Origin: Rhododendron vialii
Taxonomy: Eukaryota; Streptophyta; Magnoliopsida; Ericales; Ericaceae
Length of the DNA: 64,000 bases
NCBI RefSeq assembly: GCF_030253575.1
Contig: NC_080559.1
Coordinates: forward strand, 32,669,501-32,733,500
Direction: 5' to 3'
Shown here: piece by piece, positions 46,936 to 58,819 of the stretch
Layout of the letters: each line of letters starts with the position of its first letter
How positions within the stretch are numbered: position 1 is the first letter of the stretch
Program-made: the position numbers and the translations under genes
Notes under the pieces: model-generated
Seen by the model: the letters and a program-made list of their open reading frames with translations, nothing else
Databases searched by the model: none
Told to the model about the DNA's origin: nothing

Positions 46936-48174
46936 ATGAAGAACAGCTGGCTCCTAGCTTTTCTCCTCCTCCAAACAGTCTCAACAGAAGCAGATTTGGG
47001 TGTTGGTGGTGGTGTGGGAGTCGGCATTGGGGGCGGCAGTGGAGGAGGAGGAGGAGTGTGGATCGGTGGAGGAATAAACAGCCCAACAACCCCATCTGGG
47101 TCCACAGTTTCAAGCACCCACAATGCCTACTCTGCCCTCCAAGCATGGAAATCTGCAATCACGGAGGACCCTTTGGGGATATTGACCAATTGGGTCGGTG
47201 AAAATGTGTGTAGCTACAAAGGGGTTTTCTGTGCAGAAACTCAAGATGCAATGGGTAACCCAATTGGACAAGTGATTGCAGGCATAGATCTCAACCGTGG
47301 AAACCTCAAGGGCACTTTAGTCAACCAGCTCTCTCTCCTCACAGATCTCTCTCTCCTTCACCTCAACAGCAACAGGTTCACAGGCACAGTCCCTTACTCT
47401 TTCAAAGATCTTTCCTCACTCACTGAGTTGGACCTGAGTAATAACCACTTTTCTGGTCCTTTCCCAACCCCAACTCTCCTCATTCCAAACCTCCTTTACT
47501 TAGACCTCAGGTTCAATGACTTCTCAGGCCAAATCCCACAAGATCTTTTCAACAGGAAACTTGATGCAATTTTCCTAAACAACAACCTCTTTGATGGGGA
47601 AATCCCTTCAAACTTGGGGAATTCTCCAGCTTCTGTCATCAACCTGGCTAACAACAGGTTTTCTGGTAATATCCCATTTAGTTTTGGGTACATTGGTCCA
47701 AGATTGAAGGAGATTCTTTTTCTCAACAACCAGTTAACAGGCTGTGTTCCTCAGGGGGTTGGGTTGTGGCAAGACTTACAAGTCTTGGACTTGAGCCACA
47801 ACTCACTGATGGGTCATTTGCCTGACACCATTTCCTGTTTGGAAGAAATCCAAGTCCTGAATTTCGGGCACAACCAGCTATCAGGGGTGTTGCCAGATTT
47901 GGTTTGTTCTTTGAAGAGCCTTATGAATTTGACTGTTGCTTACAATTTCTTTTCTGGGTTTGATCAAGAATGTGCCAAATTGTTCTTTAGAAATGTGGGT
48001 TTTGATTTCTCTTTGAACTGTATTCCTGGTAGGGATATGCAGAGGCCTCAGCCGGAGTGTTCAGGGATCCCTGGAGGTGGGTTGAGTTGCCTTAGAATTC
48101 CTGCACCCAATCCTCCTCTTGCTTGTGGGGTAACTTTGGTTGACACTCAAGAGAATAGTACTTCTAGCCCATGA
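46936..48174 (+). CDS. Secreted leucine-rich-repeat protein, LRX-like without extensin tail
   Basis: Intronless, 412 residues. Residues 1-20 are a signal peptide (hydrophobic LLAFLLLQTV core), then a glycine-rich segment (about 22-50, GGGSGGGGG). An LRRNT-type cap with Cys pair (VCSYKGVFC) precedes about ten plant-extracellular LRRs from about 105 to 345 (LxxLxLxxNxFxGxIP, for example LTELDLSNNHFSGPFP). A Cys-containing C-terminal segment follows (FDFSLNCIPGRD, CSGIPGGGLSCLR). There is no membrane helix, kinase or Ser-Pro4 extensin repeat. It fits the group of LRX relatives such as Arabidopsis At4g06744, expected in the wall or apoplast, where LRX proteins bind RALF peptides; binding by this shorter form is not shown. 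Long minus-strand open frames opposite the Gly-rich part are shadows. A GA-rich 3' UTR begins right after the stop. Confidence 0.9.
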   Translation: MKNSWLLAFLLLQTVSTEADLGVGGGVGVGIGGGSGGGGGVWIGGGINSPTTPSGSTVSSTHNAYSALQAWKSAITEDPLGILTNWVGENVCSYKGVFCAETQDAMGNPIGQVIAGIDLNRGNLKGTLVNQLSLLTDLSLLHLNSNRFTGTVPYSFKDLSSLTELDLSNNHFSGPFPTPTLLIPNLLYLDLRFNDFSGQIPQDLFNRKLDAIFLNNNLFDGEIPSNLGNSPASVINLANNRFSGNIPFSFGYIGPRLKEILFLNNQLTGCVPQGVGLWQDLQVLDLSHNSLMGHLPDTISCLEEIQVLNFGHNQLSGVLPDLVCSLKSLMNLTVAYNFFSGFDQECAKLFFRNVGFDFSLNCIPGRDMQRPQPECSGIPGGGLSCLRIPAPNPPLACGVTLVDTQENSTSSP

Positions 48175-49770
48175 GAGAGAGAGAGAGAGAGGGAGAGAAA
48201 GAGAGAGAGAATAGGGTTACTACTGTAATACAGTTGGGTTATTGCTGGCTCTCATTAACTGAGAAAACTGATGATTCAGAGCTTCAGAATTTATTTTCTT
48301 GAGAGATAGGGTTCAGTGAATCTTGTATGGACTAAGACATGTGATCAATTGACAGAAGTTGATCTATCATTAGTCAATTTCTTGATATCTTTTTTTTGGC
48401 TTCTTCTGTTTCTAGTGTTTGGGCTAATCATATCTTGACTACCTCATTAGGAGTAAAATAATGACGAGGCAAGATATTAGTAAATGCACACTCACATGCT
48501 GTATATGTGGCGAAAAATCTTGACTTTTCGAGAGTCTTTTGTATGGTCTTCGTGACTATAAAGGCTTGTCTGCAGAAACCTATACAGGCTAGTGATAAAC
48601 AATGTTCATGGTCACATGGGAACAGAGAGCGGAATCGCATTATTTCCCTTCTAGTACTTCCCACACGCTTTGAACTGTTATCATCCATGCCACCACCCTA
48701 TTTGGTTAGATTCGATCTTGCTGCTGTCGCATGGAATCGGTCGTGATCTAAGTTGAGAATTTCGACCACGCCTTTGTGCCCTAACTCAGTGTACGAGTTT
48801 CTATCCGTCATGCGAATTTGAACACGAGATGAACTTGAATTGCTAGGTCTAATTGCGTTCGGTTAGCTCCCAACTATGATGGCTTAGCAAACATTTCTGC
48901 CCGACCCAACAGGCTCACCATTGCAGCTTTGTGGTTTGGAATGGAAACCGTGTCCCGTGATCAGCCATGACCGAATGAAAAGTGAAAACCCGCTATAATC
49001 AGCAAGTCTCCATCGTATAGCGGGGAGCTTCTTCAAAATGCACACCATTTTGGTCCTGGTACGCGTCCTCCACCCAAGTGTATGGATTGTGCTCTCAAAA
49101 CACAGGACCCGGGGTGTTGAAGTGCGCACCCTCCGCCAATCCGGCCGTCCATCTTGGCCGGTTCAGATTTTAATCCGAACAATGGACGGTTTAGATTTGT
49201 AGGAGTTTGAATTAAATCCGAATTGTCCGTGCCAACATGGACGGCCGAAGCGGCTGCACTACACGGTATAGTGCAGTGCACTATAGCCCCTCTGATTCCC
49301 AAAAGACACTGTTCATGATAAGTCATTTATTATTTTATTTTTTTGTCTTTATTCAAAAAAAAACATTTGTTAGTTTTCCGTCATACGTTTAAGGATTATT
49401 GTTTTGTCTCGATGAGTGGATTCGGAAAAATAAAAAAAAAATGATCGAAACTCATAATTTTTTTAAATAAAAACAAAAGGAAGCAAAAGATCTATTTTTT
49501 TTGGTTTATTTTTGTCTTTATTTAAAAAAAATTGAGTTTGGATTATAGTTCTCATTTTTGGGTTTTGGGTGTTTGGCAGGAAAAGGGAAAATGGGTTATG
49601 GGTAAAATGGATTTTCCGATTTCTTGTTTCTAAAAAAAAAGACAGAATCTGGTAATAGGAGCTTTTCCAATTTCCATTTTCCCGGAATCCAGTCATGCCA
49701 AAAAGACAACCATACCCTCTACCTTTTGGGATAATCTCCACTTTGCCTTTGGTTTTCAAGGACCCGGGGA
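48175..49770. other. LRR 3' region and spacer with old repeats
   Basis: 48175-48210 is a GA-rich run. 49130-49290 is a diverged inverted repeat (CCGGCCGTCCATCTTGG, CATGGACGGCCGAAGC). 49320-49510 resembles family C MITEs in decayed form. No gene supported. Confidence 0.45.
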
Positions 49771-50432
49771 CTAAAAACGGCAACGTTTTGGTTAAAAAAA
49801 AAAATCTTACCATCAATTTGCAATCCTATGGAGCAGAAACGTGATTATAAGAAATAATATGATCAGAATAATAAGATCTTCACACCCGTTCAAATGGATT
49901 AAAAATTGAAGTATTTAATTTTTTAACCATATTTTTTAATATATAAACGGTCTCAAAAAATTAAGTGCTCAAATTTTCACTCCGTTTGAATCGGTGCAAA
50001 TATCTTGTTTATTCTGATAGTATTATTCTAAAGCGTCGTAATTCATTTTTAACTCTAAGGCTCTCATATTAAGTATATGTTCTTTATTTAGGACTCTGTA
50101 GAGAAAAATGTGATTATGAGAGTCTTATAAATAAAAATTAATTATGACCCTTTAGAATAATATGATAAGAATAACAAGATCTTTGCACTGATTCAAACGG
50201 AGTGAAAATTTGAACACTTAATTTTTTTAGACTGTTTATATATTAAAAAATATAGTTAAAAAATTAAATACTCCAATTTTTAATCCGTTTGAACGGATGT
50301 GAAGATCTTATTATTCTAAAGAGACATAATCAAATTTTGTCTCTAAGCCTCTCATAATCATGTTTCTGCTCTATAGAATTGCAAATTGATGGTAAGGATT
50401 TTTTTTTAAAACCAAAACGTTGCCGTTTTTAG
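49771..50432. mobile_element. Large inverted repeat, about 660 bp
   Basis: Outer ends CTAAAAACGGCAACGTTTTGG and inverse pair exactly; inner pairs include CATCAATTTGCAAT, AAGATCTTCACA, TCACTCCGTTTGAATC and their inverses. The centre is near 50100. AT-rich and non-coding. Confidence 0.8.
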
Positions 50433-51344
50433 CCGTGGTAGGGGTTGTTGTGCCATGGAGGCAGCAAAGCCCCGGGTCCGTTTTGTAACGTTATCTCTCA
50501 ACTGATTTTCCTTCATCTCACACCAATTCTTCACATAACAGTAAACAATAATTGAAATAAAAAATATATAATTAAAAAAAGGGACACTTTCAGGTCATGT
50601 ACATCCAATTTCAAAAGTAAATTTAAAAAAATTAATTAAAACATTATTTATATACATTATACACTATTATTAATAATCGGGGGCAATATAGTAAAAAATC
50701 AATCCATAATTCATTTTCATTCCATATCTTCCAAACACTACTCCTACTGCAAAATGCATTCTGCACATATCATTCAAACACTCTACCAAATACAAAATAT
50801 TATTCTGATCATAATTCCAAAAGCCAAAAAGTCAAAAAATTAAAAATGAAAAGTCAAAAAGTTAGCTCCCAAACACTCCTTTAGTCATCCCACAAGACCA
50901 CTTTCAGTATTGATTGAAGTTGAGGTTCTACCGCTTGCTACAAACACGCAAGAGAATACTTCCATTCAGTCAAGTGCTAGTGATAGGAACACTATACTCC
51001 TTTACATTTGACTGTATTTTGTGTTTCAAATTTCACTCACTACAACTAACTAAGGCCCTGTTTCGAAAATCTTCTTAAAAAATAAGTACTTATTTTGGAA
51101 CTTCTCAAAGAAAAATAAGAAGAGTCATTTCACAAAACCCAAATAAAAAGTTTATTTTACATTTTCAAACTCAAAAATAATGTAAATGCAAAAAAAATTA
51201 AATTTTTTTTGCACCGTATTAAAGATTTCAATGAAATCTATCAAATAAGATTAATATTGATAAGAAAATTATTTGCATAAGCACATGATTTTTGAGCTTG
51301 AAATTGTCTTCGTTAAAAATAAGGAGTTGTGTTATGAATAATGG
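50433..51344. other. Spacer
   Basis: No gene seen. 51054-51100 and 51745-51805 may be the two ends of another AT-rich element (GGCCCTGTTTCGAAAATC, GGTTCTGGAACCAGCC) into which the next element inserted. Confidence 0.35.
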
Positions 51345-51701
51345 GCGCTGGGGAGGGAAATCGTACCGACTGCCGCGCCGGGCCGTCTCCGGCCATCGGA
51401 CTGCCGATCCGAACCGTCCAATTTTTTTTATAAAAAAAACGAGAGGGCGTGCGCGAGAATCAACGGCATCCAAGGTATGTAGGGTACTTGATCTGAGCAC
51501 CCATTTTTTGTGTATATATGAAAAAAAATCGAGGGGGACCTACGCGAGAATCAACGACATCTGAGGTGTGTAGGGTGCTTGATCCGAGCACTCATTTTTC
51601 GTGTATATATGATTTTACAGAACTTATTTGGGTTCGGATCGACCGTCTAGTGGCCAGAGATGACCCGGCGCGGCCGTCGGTACGATTTTCCTCCCCAGTG
51701 T
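51345..51701. mobile_element. GC-rich hairpin element, family B, copy 3
   Basis: Ends CTGGGGAGGGAAATCGTACCG and inverse. It shares CCGATCC(G/A)A(A/G)CC and GGGTGCTTGATC words with copies 1 and 2. About 65 bp (AATCGAGGGGGACC..., and ...GCACTCATTTTTCGTGTATA) appears twice in tandem inside. Confidence 0.7.
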
Positions 51702-52304
51702 CCATTGGTACCTATATAAATTCTGAAAAGGGTAGCACCTTCTTCTTATTTTTGTGAAACAACCCTTATTATTGAACAAAAAATAAGAATTTATTTGGGT
51801 TCTGGAACCAGCCTAATGCTACTCATTTGTTACCAAAAAAAAAAACCCTTGTTCAAGGGTATAATCGTAAAACTATTTGGTTGAGTGTGTTGTCAACAGA
51901 TATACATTTGGGATTGACGCTATCATCTCTCGTCTCCAAAAGTGCTGCACATATAACGGTTGTGTAAAATACAACACACAACTAATCTCTAGCCATCTGT
52001 TGCTATAATAAATGGCCAGGATTCGCTCAAACTCTTCTTCATAAAAGTTAAACTTTTCCTTGGAAGAGTTTTTTTTAAAAATCTAGACTGTCCAAATACA
52101 TCTGAACGGTCAAAATTACGAACACAATCAACACAATGGTTGTGCAAGTAACATTTTTGCTCTCATCTCTCTCTAGTTGAAGACGATAACAGTCCTCTCT
52201 ATCTGAGCTGAACAAAATCACCACTTTCACACAAAATTCCATACATACAAACAAAAAGCTAATCCGAAAGCAAGAAAAGAAGGCCCAAGAGTAAAGCGAA
52301 GAAG
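51702..52304. other. Profilin upstream region
   Basis: Contains an inverted repeat (51945-52160) with ACGGTTGTGTAAA and ACAATGGTTGTGCAAG ends, then a CTCTCT-rich leader just before the start codon. No clear TATA box picked. Confidence 0.4.
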
Positions 52305-54840
52305 ATGTCGGCGTGGCAGCCGTACGTGGACGACCACCTGATGTGCGAAATCGAAGGCAACTACCTCTCCTCCGCCGCCATCATCGGCCACGACGGCAGC
52401 GTCTGGTCCCAGAGCCCCACCTTCCCTCAGGTTTTTAATTTTCCCCTTATTTTTTTTTTCATTGGTGTTCTCGTTGATTTAAGCTTTGATTTTTTTGGTT
52501 TATCTGATTCCTAGATGTCAATTACGTGGTGGGTTTTGATGCTGGCATCTGCTTGGATTTGGATTTGCTATGAGGGTTTTGAGGAAAAAAAAACTGATCC
52601 CCCTGGATCTATCACTGCTTTTGATCGAGTAGTTTTTGTTTGTGCTTTCATGTGCTTTATGAATGGTTAATTTCTCCTAGTCGATCTGACAGTTCTATCG
52701 ATTGAGACCCACGTGTTTTTATTTGATTAACCGAGCTGGGTCTTGATAATTTTCATCTGATTAGTTGATAATTGAGGCTCAAGGGCGGGGAGGCTAAAAA
52801 AGGTTGGATATTTTTTTCTTGGTTGCCAGAGTGCAGAGAAAGAGAAAGAAGTTATCGTTTGTTTGACTTAAAAACACCAAGAATTCTGTTCTATAAAGTC
52901 GGTTTTGATTGGTCTATTGGGTGAGATCAATGTGTTCTTACTTTGCGGTAATGGTTACACACTTACCAGGAATTTCTCACATCTGCATACAATGCTCCCC
53001 AATGTAGCAAATTCCTGGGGTTGGTTTGTTTTCCTTAACGATTCTTCATATGAAGTGTTTCTATTTGTTTCAAGAAGTTAGAAGAATTGGATTTAATTGG
53101 ACAAAAAATACGATGATTTGATCTCCAGTTAAATTGGTAATACTTATTGTGGCAATTTTGTTCTTAAAAGTTTAACTGGACGCATATGCATCTGCATTCA
53201 GGGATCTAGGTTTCAACCGAGTCCTGTATGCACGCTAATGCACAGATGCACACTCTAGTCTTGTATGGGTGCTCATGCACACATGCATACTCTAAGGGCA
53301 TTTGAAAAGCTGTGGTTGTTGCCTTGTATTTTCTGATGATTTTGCATTAATTACTTGTATGTACAAATCGTCTAGATTAAGCCCGAGGAAGTAACAGCAA
53401 TGATGAATGATTTTGCTGAGCCGGGTACTCTCGCTCCAACTGGCTTGTACCTTGGAGGAACGAAATACATGGTGATCCAAGGGGAACCAGGAGCTGTCAT
53501 TCGAGGGAAGAAGGTGATGAACTCCCTTCTGATTTTGGTCTCATTGCTGCTTTGAAATTTTTTTTGTGCCTGCATGACACAACGTATTGAGTCGTGCTCT
53601 TTGATCAATATATGACCTAGACAAATTATAGATTGTTACTAGACTTGTATCTATTCTCAATGAGCTCTTTTGAAGTCATAAATAAGTTCACCAATGCTGG
53701 AGATGCGTTAGTTTCTTGTGCTTTGGTCTGCAATTTGGAAGACTTGACTTACCTACTAAGTAGTGTTGAGGCACTAGCAATGTGTTTTGTGGGATTCATA
53801 CGCTCTTAGACACATGGCTGCTGCCAAGTTACAAGATTTGGAAATCTGCCGGTTATTTGGCTCAGTTCAAGTCCCTTATACAAGAACATGTCATTCCTAG
53901 AAATGTTTCTATAGGAAAAAGCAAGATACAAACATTAAGTTCATGTGTACTGTTATGATACCTTCTCGCTTTTAATTGAAGATTGATTGTTAGTACACAC
54001 TTGTCTAATTATTTTTTTTGTTGAGAAAGAGTTGGGATCAAACTTGGGAGACAATTGTAAAATAGAAACTAGAGCTCAAATCTCCATTTTCTGGTTTTTA
54101 CGACATGGAGGGGCATGATGTGCGGAGGACACACACCAAATACATAGTTTTATTTTTTTTAAATTAATCTCGTATATAAGCGTAAGAGATTGTCACGTCA
54201 CATGTCATGCATATGAGCATGATGTTGTATAACATAATAGTACTAATTTCCAAAGCATAAAGCGGGAGAATGTATTATTCTCGTAATACATAACACGATG
54301 TCACATGTCACGCATATGAACACGTTCGTTTTGGGATTTTGGACTTTGGACTCTCTCTGTGCACGGTTCCCTATAAATTTTCTCTCAATTATTACTCTCA
54401 TTTCTTTCTCCACTCATTACCCAAAATCCTAAATCCTAAAACGAACAAGGCCAAATGTTCTTTTATCATTGGATTCCAAGTTCACTTGTAATAATGTGTT
54501 TCATGTGTGTGGAAGCGATGGACCAATGTTCTTTGGGAGTCTGAAATGTTTCCGTCTATCGGAGTTAAGAAAATTTCGCAACACAGTAGGATACGTTTGG
54601 AAATGTGTCTGATAGATGTCTAGATGTGTCCAATAAGCGTCTGTGCTTCCTAGCCTTCAAGCTATGTCAAAGCTTTCTCCCTGATGGCTGTACTTTCTGT
54701 TTCAGGGGCCTGGGGGTGTCACTGTTAAAAAGACTAATATGGCGTTGATCATCGGTATCTACGACGAGCCAATGACACCAGGCCAGTGCAACATGATTGT
54801 TGAAAGGCTTGGTGACTATCTCATCGAACAGAGTTATTAA
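52305..54840 (+). CDS. PRF: Profilin, 3 exons
   Basis: A cytosolic actin-monomer-binding protein that also binds polyproline and phosphoinositides; it regulates actin assembly. Exons: 52305-52430, 53376-53513, 54706-54840, all junctions phase 0, 132 residues, the normal plant length. Seen: the N-terminal polyproline-binding helix ([13 protein letters not shown], with W4 and Y7); [12 protein letters not shown]; the [19 protein letters not shown] core (profilin signature region); [14 protein letters not shown]; and the C-terminal helix [17 protein letters not shown]. The two intron positions are those typical of plant profilin genes. Plant profilins are also pan-allergens. Exon 2 begins IKPEE where most have FKPEE. 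Confidence 0.97.
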
Positions 54841-55307
54841 TCGTTTTGGTAAAGTTTTTTGTCTTGTGAAATCTGCATTTCAAGTCTTCTTCCCTTCTTT
54901 ATGGGCTCACATCTATTTTCCTTCTATTGATATGGTTGCAGTAAAAGACCGGTACGAGTACCTGAAGTGTTTGCAAATTACTTGTGAGAACATAATGTAT
55001 TTGGGGATTGAGAAGTGTCCAAGACTGATCTTTTATCATGGGTTGAACAGCCTTTTCTCTGTATTCTTCTTATAGAAGTCTTGTTATTGTTTCCAAGTAA
55101 GGCACTTATGTACTTTGGAGTGTTCTTTTTCTCCTCCTGGGAATTTCTAATAGATTGAAATATATCCGGTTAGTATAATTTGAGGTGTGTGTGTGTAAAT
55201 CATCTCAGGCGCCAGTTGTGTCCGGGGCAGAGCCATGCTTTGGCGCTCCCCCAACCCACGGTACCCACCTTCACGCGTGACTAATTCCAATTTATATCGT
55301 ATATATC

Positions 55308-55475
55308 TTGCATACCTACTTGCTCTCCTCTTAAATTCTTCCTTTTGAGAAGCTCTCTTGCTCTTCTCTCTGTCTAGCTCTCTAGGAGGATTTGCATACG
55401 TACTTGCTCTGCTCTTAAATTCTTCCTTTTGAGAAGCTCTCTTGCTCTTCTCTCTGTCTAGCTCTCTAGGAGGAT
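55308..55475. repeat. 84-bp tandem duplication
   Basis: Units 55308-55391 and 55392-55475 differ at about two positions (ACCTACTTGCTCTCC against ACGTACTTGCTCTGC). Confidence 0.95.
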
Positions 55476-55884
55476 TCTAGAAGGAAAATACGAGCTTTAG
55501 GATCAAAGATAATCCTAGTGGGATGTGCTTTGGCCTTTGTCATCGATTCACATGCAGCTTGGATCTAGAGGTTTTTTTTTTTCGGGTAGATTTTGTTTGT
55601 CATAATGCATTTTTTTGGGTTAATTTCCATTAATTTTGGCCCTCAACTATTCTAATTTGTTCGCTGTTCGACTTTAATTGTACCTATTTTGTCTCTAAAT
55701 TATTCAACTTAATGTTATTGAATCTAATTGACTCATGTATCCAAATTAGGGACAAAATACTTCGTAGTATAATGGGCACGCAATTTTAACTCACCAAAAT
55801 AAGTGTTTTTATGATAGTGACCAGAATGGAGATAATTTTGACCAAAATAAGTGTTTTTTAAGATAGTGAGTTAGGGCGAGTTCT

Positions 55885-56216
55885 CCTACACTTATTAGAA
55901 AATAAGTTGTCTTGCCCTTATTTATTTATTTATTTTTTGCATTTGTTAGTTTTGAGTCAACTTTTTGTGAATTATTGTTTCGACTTGAAGAGAGAGATTG
56001 GAAAAATAATTTTCTTTACTTTTTACTCAAATATTTTGAGAAATAATCATTTTTAGCAAAATATTTGGATAAAAATATTTTTTTTTTTACTTTTCCGATT
56101 CTTCTCATCAAGACGAATCAATAATCAACAAAAATTTGGCGTAAAATTAACAAATGCAAAAAAAATTCAAGTAAGGACAAAACAAACTTATTTTCTAATA
56201 AGTTTAGAAGAATGAG
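55885..56216. mobile_element. Inverted-repeat MITE, family C, copy 2
   Basis: Ends ACTTATTAGAAAATAAG and its inverse. The interior TTGTTTCGACTTGAAGAGAG and ATTTTGAGAAATAA match the element at 12676-13003. Confidence 0.65.
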
Positions 56217-56525
56217 GCCTTATTCTTGGTGGTTAGTGAATTGAATTTTGTTTTCATAAATATTTGATTTTTCCAATTTGTCTCTAAAGGAAAAAAGTCA
56301 AAAAGAACAACAATATGTGCAAATTTGTTGTGATGGGAATACGGTAGACAAGATTCACAAGATCTTTTTTTTTTTTTAATGTTGCTAAATGAACTCGCGA
56401 CAAGATTCGCAAGATCTTTTTTTTTTTTTTTTTCAGCAACTATAAATGTGACCTATTCGCAAGATCTCAATTAAAGTAGGCCAAAAAAATAAAAATCATG
56501 AAATATTTGCCATTCTAGCCAACTA

Positions 56526-56740
56526 CTCCCTCCGTTCCATAATATTTGTTCGGTCCGCAAAACGAAAACGTAAAAATAATATACTTTTTGCAAGAAAAAT
56601 TTAAATTTTTTTTAACAATTCACTAAATATCGATGAGTTCTTTTAATTTATGAAAAAAGTTCGGATTTTTTTATAAAAGAAATGCATTATTTTTAAGTTC
56701 TCATTTTGCGGACCGAACAATCATTTTGGAACGGAGGGAG
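56526..56740. mobile_element. Stowaway-like MITE
   Basis: CTCCCTCCGTTCCATAATAT and inverse, flanked by TA. Near twin of 40258-40471. Confidence 0.85.
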
Positions 56741-57166
56741 TACGACTTTCGGTTAACTTTACAGTAAATTACGTGGGTAAACAAGGAAGAACGTTAAATC
56801 CCCGAATAGCAGAAACACTACAGTCTGAGCTGGCATCCAAGGATGCTGAGTTGGCATCTGACTGTGCCAGATATAAACAGCTGGAACGTCATCACTATAT
56901 ATACACAGTATAGAACAAGAAAACTCGTCCGTCGGCACTCTCTCTCTCACGCCCTTTCATCTCCACCAGGGCTCTCGATCGCCATCATCGAACCACCGGC
57001 GTTGCGAGCTTTATGACGGTAGTTCAATTTGAGAGTTAACAATAGTTTAATTTGAGAGTTGACAATAGTTTAATTTGAGAGTTTTTTGAAACCCTAGCTA
57101 CCACGTGGATCAAATTTGAAGAAGATACACTTGGCCACCAACCAATGGTTAAACATGGAATTCAAT

Positions 57167-57167
<1 letters not shown>

Positions 57168-57210
<43 letters not shown>

Positions 57211-57230
57211 GCGCGGGCGCGCGCGCACTG
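57168..57230. repeat. (CT)n run joined to (GC)n
   Basis: About 19 CT units followed by GTGCGCGCGGGCGCGCGCGC, an alternating purine-pyrimidine tract able to adopt Z-DNA. Confidence 0.9.
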
Positions 57231-57609
57231 TGTGCATGCCCTGAGTTGTTTTCAACATAAACAGATTTGGAACAGGATGAAGAAAGTGTTGGGTCTTAAA
57301 GCAACAATTAGCGAAAGTTTTTGAAGTTTCCCTGAAGATGAGTTGGATGTAGAGAGCCTTATATGCAATGATGCAACTACCCACAAAAGAATTTCCTTGG
57401 TATTTTTCAGCCAAAAACTTGTTTTTGGAAATACAATTGGGTTGATTTTTCTTTGTATTGTTTGGACAAACTTGTCCTTGGAAAATACATTGGGTTGATG
57501 TTTTGAGTTTAATCTGTCCAATACTTCAATTTCTGAAGATTTTTTCGCAATAGGTACTTCTTATGCACTTTTTGTTAAATTGCTGAACTGGGAACTTCTT
57601 TTGGTGCAG

Positions 57610-58744
57610 AAACAATGCCATGAGCTTATGGGGGGGAAATAACTGGAAAGGGTTGAGAATTCAAAGGTCCCCAGCCAATTGGACAGGTACTTACGTTGGT
57701 CTTTTTCATGTTTTCTGAGAACTTAGTTTGTCATTGATATTATGATATTTGTGTTGAACATCAAAGTGGTACCATTGAATGGTAATTTGCACTCTAGGAG
57801 TTTTACATTGTTTGATCTTCGTCTGAAACATCTGATTGTATAATGTGACTGATGTCGGCCGAGAGAGCACTTTGAAATTTAATTCACTGCATGTATCAAA
57901 TGCCATGTCTTGTGCAGTTGTGCTTCATAATTTTATTTGCTGCGTAGAGGGATGGGGTAGTCTATGGCCACGAGGTCTTAAATTCCTTTCTTTCCTCCTT
58001 GTCATTATCTTCAAGCTTGCAAAACATGCTGGTTGACTCCCATTTAATGATACTGTACCCTGAAGCTAGCCATGTCGGCTTTGGTCTTTTTCTTGAAGAA
58101 TTGTTGGGAAACGGTTTTGGACTCGCCATACTGAAGTGATGTGCTTAGTTGATTTACTCAATGGAGCCAAGAGTCTCTGTAAATCAGCTACTGTCGAACA
58201 AGGTATAATAAGCAGTGACCAATGACCAAGGGATTATAGACTTCAGTTGTTTTCTTGTATTGAAAGTAGGTTCTTTGTGTATACCCTCTATCTATTAACT
58301 CATGAGATCTCATATTTTTTCATCGATTGGCAATGGATACATCATCTCGTGTCAACTCTGTAGGATTTTTTAATGGTGATCTTTCTATTCAGAAAGAACA
58401 TTGTAGAATGAGGTATAGTAAGTACTGACAAATTACCAAGAGATGGTATCTCCCTCCATCCTTAAATAAATGTCTGGCGCGGAAACCTAGAGCTTTAAAA
58501 AGGTGCATTTTAAAAGAACTCATTGATATCTATTGATTTGTGAATTTTTTAAAATTCTTTTTTTAAAAAATGCATCTTTTTCAAGGGCTTGGTTTGCGTG
58601 CACATTTATTTAGGGTCAGAGGGAGTACTTAAGAATCTGGACTTTGACACATGATGTCAATCGATCTTGGTCAGGTACGGCCGATGAATGGACAGAGGAG
58701 CAATGTGTTCAAACTGCTGAGACAGTTTGTTATGAGAATGTCAA
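57610..58744 (+). CDS. Two candidate exons of an unassigned gene
   Basis: I do not recognise the product. Exon 57610-57686 (after TTGGTGCAG, before GTACTT) has an internal ATG at 57620 and reads MSLWGGNNWKGLRIQRS... Exon 58675-58744 (after TTGGTCAG, before GTAAGA) reads ...TADEWTEEQCVQTAETVC... The phases match (1 then 2), giving about 45 continuous residues. A TATA-like TATATATACAC at about 56896 and a CT-rich leader lie upstream. Neither candidate continuation at 61845 or 62769 fits the phase, so the gene is incomplete, broken, or I have missed exons. A Stowaway MITE (58449-58625) sits in the intron. Confidence 0.3.
58449..58625. mobile_element. Stowaway-like MITE
   Basis: Ends TCTCCCTCCATCCTTAAATAAATG and CATTTATTTAGGGTCAGAGGGA, flanked by TA. 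177 bp. Confidence 0.75.
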
Positions 58745-58819
58745 GTAAGATTCTGTACACTTCTATGATATTTTACTTGGCAATGGGTACCTAGTTATTG
58801 TCATGTTGCTGCTATTGGG

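Noticed and set aside
46916-47158. Minus-strand open frames opposite the LRR gene start
   Set aside because: They are antisense shadows of the GC-rich glycine-coding segment.
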